A stretch of DNA of 64,000 nucleotides from Cyanophora paradoxa (GCA_004431415.1 QPMI01000044.1:434001-498000); one strand, 5' to 3'; counted from the stretch's first letter, positions 36,348-48,265 are shown. The notes: generated from the sequence alone by a model not told the origin. Program-made: numbers and translations.

Positions 36348-38660
36348 CTAAGCGGCGGCCGGGGCGGGGCCCGCGGCCACTGGGGCGGGGCCACCCGCGT
36401 CGATCGTGAGGAGGTCGGCCGGGAGTTCGATCCCGAGGGACGCGGCCGCCGCCTTGACCTCCTCGCAGGCCTCCTTGAAGGTCGCCTCGTCGTGCGACGC
36501 GCCGAAGAGGTCGGCCAGGCACGCGAGGACCTCTTCCTCGCTGAGGGCCTTGGGGCGCGCGAAGGGGCTGGCCCGCGAGAGGTGCCGCATCTTCTTGAAG
36601 AGGAGGCCCACGAACCGCAGGTCTCCGTACCTGCGCTTCATCACGTCCTGCGAGGGGTGACCCAGTCAGGGACCGATCAGGGATCAGGGCTCACAGCCTG
36701 ATCGGAAGCGAACCTGATCATCGCAGAGGAGGTGCAGGCTGTTCATGGGGTCTTCGCAGGGGGCCTTGAGCGTCTGGAGCCTGGTCGCCCAGAGCCTTGC
36801 GTACGAGCCCGTCGGGGCCGGCTTCCAGTCCTCCAGGCCGTGCTCGACGCAGAACTGGTGCCACTCCTCGCCGATGAAGGTGCTGAGCACGTTGAGCGTC
36901 TGCATCTGCTGGGCCGGATCGCTGCCGGTGTCGGCCATGCAGCGCTTGCCGGAGTTGGCCGCCGCCGACTTGCCGCCGGGCTTTGCCGCCTTCGCCTCGC
37001 CCGCGCCGGCTTTGAAGAAGGCGGCGTCCGCGAGCCGCGCCCTCTCCCAGAGCGCCGGGTCGTTGGAGGCGGCGCTCCGGTCCAAGAGCCCCCCGAGCAG
37101 TTTGCGGGCGCCGGGCACGTCGAGGCCGTCGACTTGGAGCCCCTCGGCCCCCGGCACCCCCGCCTCCCTCGCCAGCTTGACGATGTTCTCCGCCGGCCCC
37201 CGCATCTTCTCCGACAGCGGCTGGGGCTGGGGCTGGGGCTGGGGCGCCGGCGCCGGGGCGGGCTGGGGCGGGGGCGCAGGCGCAGCGCCGGCCTCCTCCG
37301 GCCCCGGCGCGTCCACCCGGTACAGGTTGCAGATGACGACGGGCGTCTTCCTCTTCAGGACCCTATTCGCCTTCTTCTTGCGGCGACCGTTCACCTGGCC
37401 AGCCGCCGCCGCCGCCGCCTCCTGCTCGGCGTCCCCCACCTGCTGGCCATTGGCTCCTCAGCGGCAATGGGAAGCGTGCAGAAAGGCCTCGCGCACCCAC
37501 GGTTCCCCGGGCGACTCCCGGGGCGATGGCGGGGGCGCGCGGTGCGCGGACGGCTCGGGGTCCTGCAAGCCGCCGTCAGCTGTTGGCCGAGCGCGCGCGT
37601 CAAGGCCGTACATCGTGCTCCTGCAGCTGGTCCCCGACGCCTGCCGCAGACTCGCTCCTCTGCCGCTCCCGCCCACGGCCCTGCCCCAGTGTTAGCGCCG
37701 GGCGCAGACTGCGCCTTTAGCTTCAGCTCGCGCACCCGGAACGCTCTCCGCATCCGCGTGAACTGCGCCGACGCAGCCACAATCGCCCGCCGCAGCCGAG
37801 CCTTGCAAGCCCGCCCCTCCGGGCCCGCGGTCGAGGGTGCTGGCTCAACGTTCAGCGCGCCGGCCTGCGCCCAACCGTGAGATTAATGGAAGAGGCCGCC
37901 GGCCGCCCGCGCGAAAAGCACCTCCCCGCGCCGCCGCTGGCGCGCCGGGGCGCCGGCCGCCTCCTCGCTGTCCCGACGGTCCTGCGCCGGCGGTCAGCAC
38001 CCAAGGCCTGGACCCCGATCGCAATGGCGAGCCGCACCTGGGGGTTGGGGGCGTCGATCCCGACGATTTCCTCGAGCGTCTCAGCTGACTGGAGCACGAA
38101 CTGCAGCGGCGGCCAGGCAGGGTCAGCGCATAGGCGGCTGGCAAGCCGGCCCGCGGCCCCCGCACCGTCTGAAGAGAGGCGCGGCTCCGAAGAACGACTT
38201 CGACCGCCTTGCCCAGAGCGCCGAGGCGGTCCATCACTTGCCGTGGGAGGGCGGCGGCGCCGTCGACGTCGGCATCGCCCTCGGCGTCGCACGCAATGCC
38301 GGCCTCACGGAGCTTCTTTATTAAACGCTCGATTGTAAGCAGAGATTGCTTCGAGCACTGGAGCAACATTCAGCGTCGCAAAGCGGAGCTGCAGAGGAGC
38401 ATTGCGGACTTTCGTACTGTCGTTCGGCAGCATCTTGTCTCTCGCTTTGTCTATCGCGAAATTTACCTAGTGAACGAGCATCGTGCGGGCGCGTCAGTGA
38501 ACGAGCGAATCTGATCAAAGCGCGAATGCTTCCGGGAGCTTACGAGAAGGGCGGCGGGAACAGCAACTGCAGGCGCCGCAAATCCGCTGCCCATGGCTAC
38601 GCATGCAGTGAAAGCGATCTCTGCTTTAGTGGCCTCGTAGAGGAAAGTTAACGCCGCCAT
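36348..38660 (-). CDS. Spliced gene of unknown function, helical with Ala/Pro/Gln-rich middle
   Basis: A likely start at 38660 opens MAALTFLYEATKAEIAF. A gtaagc donor near 38541 joins in frame to VNFAIDKARDKM, and the exon runs on through FATLNVAPVLEAISAYN. Near 38316 the frame must change (intron or indel). Next come MDRLGALGKAVEVVLRSRASLQT, then an intron, FVLQSAETLEEIVGIDAPN, another intron, and ALNVEPAPSTAG to RRAFR. Further introns have gctaac branch points. The middle has a basic stretch (GRRKKKANRVLKRKTP) and a Pro/Gln tract near 37200-37280. The last exon (36645-36348) begins DVMKRRYGDLRFVGLLFKKM and ends AAGPAPAAA. That exon and its ASHDEATFKEACEEV helix weakly recall MIF4G repeats of eIF4G, but this is not enough to name it. 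All exon joins except the one near 38316 keep frame. Confidence 0.65.
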
Positions 38661-38699
38661 TCTGAAGCTAGACGTCACTTGGCACCTGCAAAAGCCTGG

Positions 38700-40700
38700 T
38701 ACGCTAAAGCAGCGGCGTACCTCGCGTTGGCCTTCCCGTTCGATAAGACACAGCTGCGCGTGCAGGATTGATAACCTGTCGAACAGACCGCGTGTGCGTT
38801 CAGAGCGAGGTGCCCCCGCGCGCACTGAAGGGCGGCCAACCGAACGCGGTGCCCGCCGCAACTGCAACCCCGGCGCCGGCGCCAAGGCTTCGAGCATGCA
38901 ACCGAGCGCGTATAGATCTACTTCGCTCCTATCGCGGCTCTAGCTCGGCGGCGGCCCCGCCTAGCGCCGAGCGGGAGCCACGCACCTCGAGCGGCTCTTC
39001 CCGGGCTCCCGTGCGGCTGGCAGATGCTGAGGGACTGCCCGCTTGTCGACGTCCGCTGCTCTAACGCTGCAAGCGAGAGCCGGCCGCTACCGCTGCGTCG
39101 AAGCTGCCCGTACCCCCCTGCGCCGCTGAAACTTTAAGCCTGAAAGCTGCTCCAGTGCAGCTCCACCCGCGGTCCCGTGGGGCAGGAATCGATTGACGAT
39201 TGCGCTAGAGCCACCGGAGCTGCTTGCCGCCCCGCCGCTGCTGGAGCGACCAACGCTGGCACTCCCGTGCTGCAGCTACCATCTATGACATACAACGTGC
39301 TTCCCGCGGCTGAATGTCATCCGATGGCGCCGCGATGGCCGGGCATGGCCCCGATAGTGCGCAGCTGCATCAGCTGTCGTCTCCCGCTGCCACCGCGCGG
39401 GCTCCAACGGGCACCATCCACTGCAGCATCCGCAGCAGCACAGCTGTCGAGGCGCGCGGTCACGGCCAGCCGTCGCCGCCGATCGAGCGAATGGGCCGAT
39501 GACTTTGTTGTTGCCTCGCGCATGGTCGCCTCGGTCGGGCCTACAGCGCTACGCAGTAAAGCTAGCGAGCAGGTGGCGTGCTCTGGCTCGTTGAGCTGAT
39601 CCTATTCTGACTGCTCGAGTTCGCAGCGCGCGTATACCCGGCTCCGGTGAGCGCTTTCAATGGTCCACAGACGCCGCAGCGCGCGCTTGGAACGCTGCTG
39701 ATACGATCCCGCGTGCGGCAGCCTGGCAGCCTGCAGGGTGTTCGGAAGCAGTGGGAGGGCGCCCGCAGGCGGCCGATCCGTCGGCTCGGGGGGCCCCATC
39801 CGACCCCGCACGATCGCAGCGGGCTCCTATCTCCTCCTCGCCGCATAAAGGTCCGCTCTAGACCTTCGCCGCCATCTTTGAGTCGCTCCCCGCCCCTCTC
39901 ACGCCTTGCCCGGGAAGGTTTTTTCGGTGTACCCGTCCACCTCGGCGCCGCCGAGACCCGGCGATTGCACTGCTGGAATCTCCTTGTCATTCCCGATCGA
40001 ACGGTGTGCGGCACGCCTTGGGGGTGCGTCCAAAGTACCCGTACCCCTCTGCCCCTCCGGACCCGACCTTCGCCCCAGGACCCCGTTGAACTTTTGCCCG
40101 CCCCTTTCGAGCGCGGCGAATCCTATGGTGCGCACCGCGGCGGCCGTACCCACGATCCCGAAGCGCTAGGACCGAGGCCGGCCCTCTCATCAGGTCCCCG
40201 CCCGCTCCTGAGGCCGGCGCCGTGGTCAAAAGGGCCCTCACTCAGCTCAGAACTGCGCGCGGCGGGCGTTCTGCGGCTGATGCTCACGCCCCCGTTTCCT
40301 CGCGTCGTATTTGAGGGGTGCGAGCGCCCGGACGCCGGCTCCTCCAATGGCGCGGGCCGCCCTCTGAGCTTCGCGTCCGGAAGGCCCCGCGGGAAGGCGC
40401 CCCGGGCGCACGGGCTGGACGAGACGGGCCCGCCTGGCCGCCGGGGCCGGGGCCGGTGCGGCGGCGGGGACGGCCCCGGCCCCCGCGGCGCCTCGACCGG
40501 AGGCCGCTCTCTTTCTCTTTTCCGCCGACGGAGGCCGGCCCGCCGCCGGGGTTCTCCTGGCCGTCAACGGGCCGCGCCCGCTCCCTCCCGCCCCGCGCGC
40601 TCCCGCCCCGCCCGCGGGGAGGGGGGCGGGTGGCCCGGGCCGATGGTGGTTTCAGAGCCCGCGGTGGCCCGGGCGGCCCGGGCCGACGCTAGATTTGCAG
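38700..40700 (-). repeat. Dispersed repeat module A, right copy, inverted
   Basis: Reads on the minus strand like 4800-6830 on the plus strand. Examples are the aaaggggcgggcaaaag block (minus, about 40090-40130), the sequence around 39590-39640 (equivalent of 5930-5980), and the end at 38770-38790 with acctgtcgaacag (equivalent of ctttcgacaggtt near 6772). Apart from short open frames no gene is evident. It is the closest full-length relative of the left copy and lies immediately downstream of the coiled-coil gene. Confidence 0.7.
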
Positions 40701-40802
40701 CTGAGCTTCCCTGCAGCTGCTGCATGCTCGATGCATACACGGGAAAGACACAGTTGAAAACAAGATATCGGCTACAAATCTACACTGGAAAAGGCCACTA
40801 GC

Positions 40803-43800
40803 CTAGTAGTAGGCTATTAGGCTTCGGCCCATCGGCCTCAGTCTCCTCATGGATTGCCTCTTCCTGATTTCTCGAATACCACCACGCTTTGATTTCGTAG
40901 TAGAGAGCTTGGACCAAAGGCCGCCACTCTTCGACCCGGTCGGCAGAGGCAACCTGCCGAGCATCCTTGCGGGCCCGAACTGCCTTCTGCTCGCGTACCC
41001 ATGAGCACGGTTCCCGATCAGCCCACTAGCGGTTCGAACGGACCTCATACTTAGCATGAAGTGCCAAGTAGTTCTCAGCAAGCGCTTTCTTGTTCGCCCG
41101 GAGTTTGCCGACGAGTCCGCTGCACTGGGTCGCGTTGAGCTTCCACTCCTGCTCGATCCCGGATCAGCGATGGCCCAGACGCTGACAGCTCGAACAAAAG
41201 CGGCAGACCTCGACCTGGGCTTCAAGCGCTTGCTTGTCCGCGCGAACTGCAGCGCTCTCGTTCAGAAGCGCTTGCTTGTCCTCCTGAAGTGTGCCTAAGG
41301 CTGTGTTCAGCTCGCCGACGCGCCCGCAGCACTGCGTCGCGTTGATTTTCCACTCCTGCCCAAGCCCGGATCAGCGATGGCCCAGACTTCGAATCCCACA
41401 GCTTAAGCAAAAGCCGCAGACCTCGACCAGCGCCTGGAGCGCTTGCTTGTCCACCCGAAGTGTGCCGATGATCGCATCGAGCTCCGCGCCGCGCACGCCG
41501 GCTTGGCTGGCTTGGTCCTGCGCTCTTGCGAGTTAGCGAGCCGGCTGCCCGCTAGCTGCCCGCGAGCCGGCTAGACTGCCGCGACGGACCTCGACGCGAG
41601 CGCGGAGCTCTGCCATCGCAGCATGGGCGGCCTCGAGCTCCGTGTCCTCTCCGCTGCGCTGCATACGTCGGTCAGCCCGGCCCACAGCTTGCGGGGTACA
41701 TGGGATCCGAAGAAGACCCGGGAGCGCACCGTGAAGAAGCCAAGGCGGCCCGGGATGCCCCAGCGCGACACCGCCTGCCGCGGGCGTCAGCTCGCGGCCA
41801 CAGCAGCAGCGGGCGGGTCGAGGGGCGCGCACGAAGGCCGCCACAGCGGCGACGGCGATGGAGCACGAGAGGCCGGCGAGCAGCGTGCGCCAGAACCGGA
41901 GGGAGGGGGCGGCGGCCTTCGTCGAGGCCGCCTCCCGCCCCGCCGCCTGCGCGGCTGGCTCACTCGCCTTCGCCATCTCCGTCTGCAGCTCTGTCTCGAG
42001 CCGAGCCGTCTTGGCACGCTGCTCCTTCAGCTCCGTCGTCTTAGCGGACAGCAGCCGAAGAGCAGCTTCCCGCACTGAACGGAGATCCCGCTCGAGCGCC
42101 TCCAGCCTCGCCCGGAGCTGAGCCGCCTCGCTGCGCGCCTCCTCCAGCTCCGCTGCCGCCGGCGCCCGCGCCTCTTCAATCCGCTGGTCCGCCTCGGCCC
42201 GCGCGGCCTCCATCTTCGCCCGCAGCTGCCGACGACGCCAGCGTCCCGCCGCCGCCGCCGCCGCACGGAGCTGGGCGAGCTGCTGCTCCAGCTGCGCCTT
42301 CGCCTCTCGCGCCGTGTCCCGATCGCCCGCCGCTGCCTCCGCGTCCGCCTGCAGCTGGGCGAGCTGTTCCTCGAGCTGCGCCTTCGCCACCCGCGCCGTG
42401 TCCCGATCGCCCGCCCCTGCCTCCGCGTCCGCCTGCAGCTGGGCGAGCTGCTCCTCGAGCTGCGCCTTCGCCACCAGCGCCGTGTCCCGCTCACCGACCA
42501 GGCCCGCCGCCTCGGCCCGCGCGGCCTCGACCGCCGTCCGCAGCTGCCGACGCCGCCAGCGCCCCGCCACCGCTGCTGCCGCCGCCGTCGCACGGAGCTG
42601 GGCGAGCTGCTGCTCCAGCTGCGCCTTCGCCTCTCGCGCCGTCTCCCGCTCGCCCGCCGCTGCCTCCGCGTCCGCCCGCAGCTGGGCGAGCTGGTGCTCG
42701 AGCTGCGCCTTCTCGTCTCGTGCCGTGTCCCGCTCCGCCGTCAGGTTCGCCGCAAGCGCCGCCGCCGCCGCCGCCGCTGTTGCCGCTTCCGCCCGCAGCC
42801 GGTCAGACTCCCCCTGGAACAGCTGTTTCTCAGCCCGTGCCGTCTCTAGCTCCGACATGACACGCTGGCGGAACGAGGGGCCAGCCTCATCTCTGCCTGC
42901 TCGGCGGCCCTGCAGCCGGCCGTCAGCATTTTCTCGGAACTGTTCGCAGTTGCTCGCGCGTTGGGCGCACCGCGTGACCGGCGGCGAGCGCCGCGTCGCG
43001 CTCCGCCACTTGCTCGTCTCCACTCGAGTAGTCCAGGGTCGAGTGGTCGCTTGAGCTGCGGGGGCCACGCGCCAGAGGCAGGGGCGTGGCTGGCTTCTCA
43101 TTTGATCGAGAATCGGGATCAGAGCGAGAAGACGAAGAAGAATAAGAGCCAAACGCGCCCGCACCACGTAAACGCTGTCTTCGAAGCCGTGCTCGACTGG
43201 ACCCTCATTAACTTGCGGCGGATAGAAGACGCTCTGCATTCAAAAAAACCAACTCTCTGATCAGCCGCGGCCGGGGGGGGGGGGGGGGGGGGGGAGGGGG
43301 GGGGGAGCGGGAGGATCCGCACCGGTAGGCGGAAGTCGTGCCCGTCTTTGTCTTTAATGTGGACGTCCTTTGCCGGAACGCCGCCCCCTCCCGGCTGCAG
43401 CTGGAAGACCATTCCGTGGGACTTCATGTTGAAGCCGGTGCCGGGCGCGGCAGTCGGGAGGCAGAAGGCGAGCTTCGTCTTCCCCGCGCCGACATCCACG
43501 ACGCAGCAGCGCAGCACAACCGCGTCGTTGTCGATGTTCACGATGACGGAGTCGCGCAGCGCCGGCTTCAGGAGCTCCCGAACGACCTCCGGCTTCCGCC
43601 AGCCATCCCTGTCGTTGTCGAAGAAAGCGATCCGAATGAAAAACTCTGCCGCCGTTGCTGGGCGTTAGAGCGAGGCGCGAGAGGTGAGAGAGACGTTCGC
43701 ACCCCGGTCAAGGGGCCCGTCGAGAACGAAAGTCCACAGTCCTGACGCGCCCTCGACCTCGGCTCCCAGCGCTGTGACCTCGTGATAGCCGTGGGTGCGG

Positions 43801-44218
43801 TCGCTGCAGAGAATGTGTTTTTGGATGGACTTCTCCTTGATAATCTTGGCCCCATGAACGAGGAAGAAGTCCCACAGCAGCTTGTACGGCCAGTGGTTCT
43901 TTCCATACGGTGTACGCGTGTGGATCATATTGGAAACTGCACGGCAAAAACGAAAGTCGGTTAGAAGAGCAGATCTGGGCCAGTGTCCAACTCAATAGCG
44001 TGCAGAGAACGCACGGACAAGGTCGCAGAACACTGCGACGAGAGGAAGATTTCTTTCAAAGAAGACGAGCGCACTCCCCGGCAGTTTCTGTCTGCTCCAA
44101 CCACCGCTAAGATGTCTATGGTTATGCTCGATCGAACTTCACAGCGTGCGCATGCTTTGAGCAATGCGTACGCAGCGGCGAACCTCACTTCGTAGTTTCC
44201 GTTCGATGAGGGCGGCAA
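40803..44218 (-). CDS. Membrane-anchored coiled-coil protein with 28-residue repeats (B, full copy)
   Basis: Upstream exons encode FAAAYALLKACARC, then (after an intron ending cgtgcag near 43935) NMIHTRTPYGKNHWPYKLLW. A 56-nt intron with a ctctaac branch point (about 43706-43651) joins DGPLDR to EFFIRIAFFDNDRDGWRKPE in frame. A further intron precedes SVFYPPQVNEG at 43235. The long exon (to 41533) is a coiled coil with five copies of a 28-residue unit (DRDTARVAKAQLEEQLAQLQ plus Ala-rich spacer). A single transmembrane segment follows (LLAGLSCSIAVAAVAAFV, about 41810-41870), then more coiled coil. Downstream exons include EWKLNATQ and EIKAWWYSRNQE. Exon borders between 43170 and 42850 are uncertain. 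A structural or tethering role in a membrane is an inference. No enzyme motif is seen. Confidence 0.6.
42220..42790 (-). repeat. 84-bp in-frame tandem repeats in the coiled-coil gene
   Basis: Successive 84-bp blocks on the minus strand code for 28-residue coiled-coil units, each starting E/DR(D/E)TA and containing KAQLE(E/Q/H)QLAQL. Two copies at 42330-42490 are nearly identical, indicating recent duplication. Two units carry an inserted Arg-rich segment (RWRRRQLR). Confidence 0.75.
43270..43310. repeat. Long G homopolymer tract in an intron
   Basis: A run of more than 20 G, followed by interrupted G runs, lies in the intron upstream of SVFYPPQ. On the sense (minus) strand it is a C tract between a gtgcgg donor and an atgcag acceptor. 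Its length is unlikely to be exact in the assembly. Confidence 0.7.
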
Positions 44219-44780
44219 CGCGGACGAGACTGCGCGCGCAGGATCGCTAACCTGTCGAAAAGACGGTGTGAGCGCTCGGAGCGGAGCGAGCGTACGAAGC
44301 GGAGGCGAAGGTGGAGTCGGATTTGATCTGGTCGGCCGCGGCGAGCTTCGACTGCAGCACCGATGCGGCAGCGACGCTCCGAGCGTGCATGCGAGGTCGT
44401 AAAGATCTAAGATTCCCGCGTCCCTCGCGGCTCTAGCTCGGCCTTCGACTGGAACGGCGGCGGGCTCCGCCTAGCGCAGAGCGGCAGCCACGCACCTCAA
44501 GCGGCTCTTTCCGAGCTCTCGTGCTGCAGGCCGAGGCTGAGGGCCTGCCCGCTGCTCTGGCGCTGCAAGCGAGCGCCCGCCGCTAGCTGGTCGTACCCCC
44601 CTCTGCGCGGCAAGCCGCTGCAGCCGCTGAGCAGCCGCTGAGCGGGGAATCGCAGCTTGCCGCCCCGCCGCCGCCCCGCCGACGCTGGATCGCCCGAAAT
44701 TGAAGCTGGATCTCCCGTGCCGCAGAAAGCACGTTCGACGTCAAATGCACGTCTGAGCGCAGCTGAAATGTCATCCGATG
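44160..44780 (-). repeat. Dispersed repeat module A, right copy 2 (end portion), inverted
   Basis: The 44240-44600 part matches 6420-6780 inverted and 38780-39120 in the same orientation (acctgtcgaaaagacgg, caagcggctcttt, cgtaccccc near 44593). It sits upstream of the coiled-coil gene, completing A-B-A on the minus strand. Confidence 0.65.
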
Positions 44781-44986
44781 GCGCCGCTGGCTAGCGCTCT
44801 TGCTGTCTTGCTGGGTCGCTCGCCCAGCTGGCGACCACGCGAGCTCCATCGTGGGCCACGTGCACCCGCCGCGGCACAGCTGTGCCATGTATATGCAACG
44901 CGCCTGCGGTTGTCGAAGACGAGCGATGCATGGGTCGCTTGGCTGTCTATCCCGCCTGTACCCGTCGTCCCTGTCCCAAACCGAGA

Positions 44987-47604
44987 ATGCCGACGAAGCG
45001 TGCGCTGATCGGTGCGTCTCCTTGCTCTCATTGTGCCTGCTTCATTTCTGACAATCGCGCGCCTCCTGCAGTGGGCATCAAGTACAGTGCGCCAGCCGAC
45101 ACCGCCAAGCGCGGTTGGGGAACTTGGGGCTAAGCGGGCCGGCTCGCAGTTGAGTGGCCGAGGGGCACGCTCAACGGATGCGTCAATGACGCGTGCGCAC
45201 ACCCCGCCCCGAACCTTAACGGATGAGCTATCGATAGCTCCGAACGTTAACTAGCTTTGAGAGCCGGACCGCGGCGCCTGCTCGAACTGCACGCCTAGCT
45301 TTAGCTTATGCCTGTGACACTGTATCGACCGCGAGCTCGCCGTGTCACTGATTCCGATCCACGCCGCCCGCTGCCCTCCGACTCGGTCATCAGGAACACT
45401 TGGTGCGGACGGCGCCCGGCGCCGCTCCCTGCTCCGTCGCCGTGCGCTTCTAACTTGACTTCGTCGTCGGCGGCAGGAAGGAGATTATAACGGGTGAGCG
45501 CGAGCGGGCGGAATTCGGAAAGCCCAGCCTGGGCCGACGCCTGCGGCCGACGTCAACGCGCCGCGCGCGCCGCGCAGGTACCTTCGGGTACGCTGAGGAG
45601 AACGTGAAGATGATCATAGAGAAGCCAGGCTTCGTGCGCTCCTGCCCCCGGCCCGGCTCGCAAGTTGTGGAGCTGCTGCAAGTCTGACGGGGCGCCGCCG
45701 CGGCCCGCCGGCGCAGGTCCAGCCGACGCGCGCGAACATTATGGAGGGCCTCTCCTGGCTCGTGTCCGGGGCGCAGCCGGGGGACCAGCTCTTCTTCGGG
45801 TACTCGGGGCACGGAAGCCAGCGCGCCGACGAGGTGAGCCGTACCCCCCTCCCTCCCCCCCCCCGGAGGGAGCGAGCCCGAGTGCAGGGTAAGGATGAGG
45901 TGGACGGAAAGGACGAGTGCCTCGTACCCATGGACTTCCAGACCGAGGGGTACATTCGCGACGACGAGCTGGTCCGCCTCGGCTGTACCCCCGCCCCACT
46001 GCCTGCGCTGCCCCCGTCGTCTAACACTGGTACCCCCCGCAGAACAAGCTCCTGGTCGTGCAGCCGCCCCCGGGGGTCCGCATCACAGTGGTGGGCTGTA
46101 CCCCCCCCCTGGGACCGCCTGCAGCGCTGCCAGCTGCTAACACTCGGTCAGATCTTCGACTGCTGCCACTCGGGCAGCGGTGCGCCTGCCTGCCTGCCTG
46201 CCACGCTGTACCCCCGCGTCGCCCCGACGCGCTAGCTTGATACGGTACCCCCCAGGGATCGACCTGGACTACACGATCATGACGGCCGCGGGCTTCTCCC
46301 TCGCCACGGCGACCGCCGCGAAGGACCCCATGGTTCGCCGTGGCGTCGTACCCCGCTAGCCTAGCCCGCCCTCCGCGCCCGCTGACGGGCGGCTGCGCTC
46401 GCCCGGATCCCACCTAGCTCTCCGCCGAGCTCCAGGGGAAGGGCGTCGACCTGGACGAGGACGGGGACGGAGTGCGGGTGGGCTGCTGCGGGCGCAGGCA
46501 CAGTAAGCCCCGCGCCACCGCGCCGCCCGTCGGGGCCGAGGCCGCGGCCGGCGCGGACGCCGAGCCCTCCATCGACACCGTCGTGGTCGCCCAGGTACAC
46601 ATACCCCTCCCAGTCTGCAATGCTTTGTACAGGATTCGAACCCGGGCCGCGCGCGGCGCAGGTGGCGAACATGCAGGCGAAGGCGGTCGGCTCGAAGCCG
46701 TTCGCCCCGGCGGCCAAGCCGGGGGCCCCCGCCGCCTCCCCCGCCGTCGCTGCAGGCGCGCTCCTCCTCGTACCCCCCTCCGCCCCGCGCTCCTCATCGT
46801 ACCCCCCCGCAGCGATGGCGAAGGTGGCGAAGAAGCCCGGGAAGGCAAGCGCCTTCCAAGGCCTGGTGGGCAAGGTCGCCGCCGCCAAGCCGCCGGCCCC
46901 GGCCCCGGCCCCGGCGGCGCCCGCCGCGCCGGCCGCGGCGGCCCCCGCCCGGCTCCGGCGAAGCCGGCGCCGGGCGCCCTCGCCGTCGCCACCATCAACA
47001 AGCAGGCGCGGCCGCCCGTCGCGCAGCCGACCCCCGGTGCGGCCGCCCGAATCATTTCTGATCTGACCTGATGTAATCTGATCTGACCTGATCTGATTTG
47101 ATCCCTTCGCGCAGCCGACCAGAAGCCGCGCATCGTCCTCTACTCGGCGTGCCTGGACGAGCAGACGAGCCAGGACGGGCTCTTCGGCCGTGCGCGCGCC
47201 CCCGACCCAAATTTAAACCCCGTCGGCTCAGGCTCAGGTGAGTCTGACAACTCAAACAGTGAAGAACAACGACTACCGCTACGCTGGGGCGCTCACGTAC
47301 GCGTTCAAGCTCGCCCTCGACTGCGCCAAGCAGGTGCGCCGGCTCAGCCTGGCAACCTCAGGCTCAGGCTCAGGTGAACCTGAGCCCCGGCCCCCCTCGG
47401 CCTCGCAGGCGGGCACGCAGCAGTCGCACGCGGTGATCTTCCAGGCCCTAAGCGACTTCATGCGCCAGCGGGCGCGCCCCGCCCCGCCCCGCCCTCGATC
47501 GAGCCGCCCCGGCCCTAATCGCCGCGCCGCAGAAACTGGCGCAGCGGCCCATTCTGAGCGCGTCTTACGACATGGAGGAGGAGAAGGAGGTCTTCGAGAT
47601 CTAG
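44987..47604 (+). CDS. Metacaspase, p20 plus p10 with long Pro/Ala-rich linker
   Basis: The start MPTKRALI (44987-45011) splices in frame to VGIKYSAPADTAKR (45072-45113). A 36-nt intron leads to VEWPRGTLNGCVNDA (45150-45192). A 284-nt intron precedes a 17-nt exon (45477-45493), then TFGYAEENVKMIIEKPGF (45578-45633) and VQPTRANIMEGLSWL to SGHGSQRADE (45717-45833), which carries the catalytic His. Further exons begin at 45888, 46043 and 46152. The last holds IFDCCHSGSG with the catalytic Cys. Exons at 46256, 46418 and 46662 follow, then an Ala/Pro/Lys linker of over 100 residues and a p10 domain (KPRIVLYSACLDEQTSQDGL; YAGALTYAFKLAL), ending EEEKEVFEI at 47604. There is no N-terminal prodomain. 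Metacaspases are Ca-dependent proteases cleaving after Arg/Lys, linked to stress and cell death. A frame change near 46945 is unexplained. Confidence 0.9.
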
Positions 47605-48265
47605 GCGCCCCCGGCCCGCCAGCTGCTTCGGTCGAGCTCCGAGGGCCTGGCTCGGCCCGGCCCGGCCCGGCCCGGCGGCGGCCTACCTAGGGCTCGGCGG
47701 CCCGCCGGCCTTGCCATCGCGGGCCGAGCTCGCTCCGCCAGCCACCGGGATCAGGCCCAGGCCAGCCGGCCGCGGCCCAGCGACGGGCCTACTAGGCTAC
47801 GTACACCAGGCCCTACCTAGCGTTTACTTACACGGGCCTACCTTCAAATTCGTCGACGTCTTTTGGAATTCGCAGTTTGTTCTTCAAGGCTTTAATTTGC
47901 GCGTTAATTTATAATTAGTAATTGATTATAAAATTAGTCTTCGTCACGGCGTCTTTATCCAGTCTAGCTAGTCTATCCGCAGTGCAGTGCAGTGTTCTTG
48001 TTGCCGCAGTGCATAGGTACTACCGGTATGTAAGGGCTTGAGTTCGTGTAAATATGCGCATCAATTGCAAACTCGTGAAGACCACTGGGTGCCCCAGCTC
48101 AGCGCGCGTGCCCTCGAGCCTCAGCCAACGAGAGTCATTGGCATTCTGGGGCCGGGCTGGCTGGACTAGCTGTATACAAAGCGGGGGGAGGGCGCGGCGA
48201 CAGGAAAAGCAAGCTCAAGATCTAGAGAGGAGGAAGGAGGAGGGGGCCGGGGCTGGGGCGGGGGC
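47605..48265. other. Intergenic region between two convergent genes
   Basis: Holds the 3' ends of the metacaspase (plus) and the armadillo gene (minus). The first 250 bp are GC-rich, then AT-rich words appear (taattataaaat region, 47895-47945). No exon or RNA gene recognised. Confidence 0.5.

Noticed and set aside
36348-36645. Naming this gene eIF4G-like
   Set aside because: Only one exon gives a weak resemblance, and the rest of the protein does not match an eIF4G layout.
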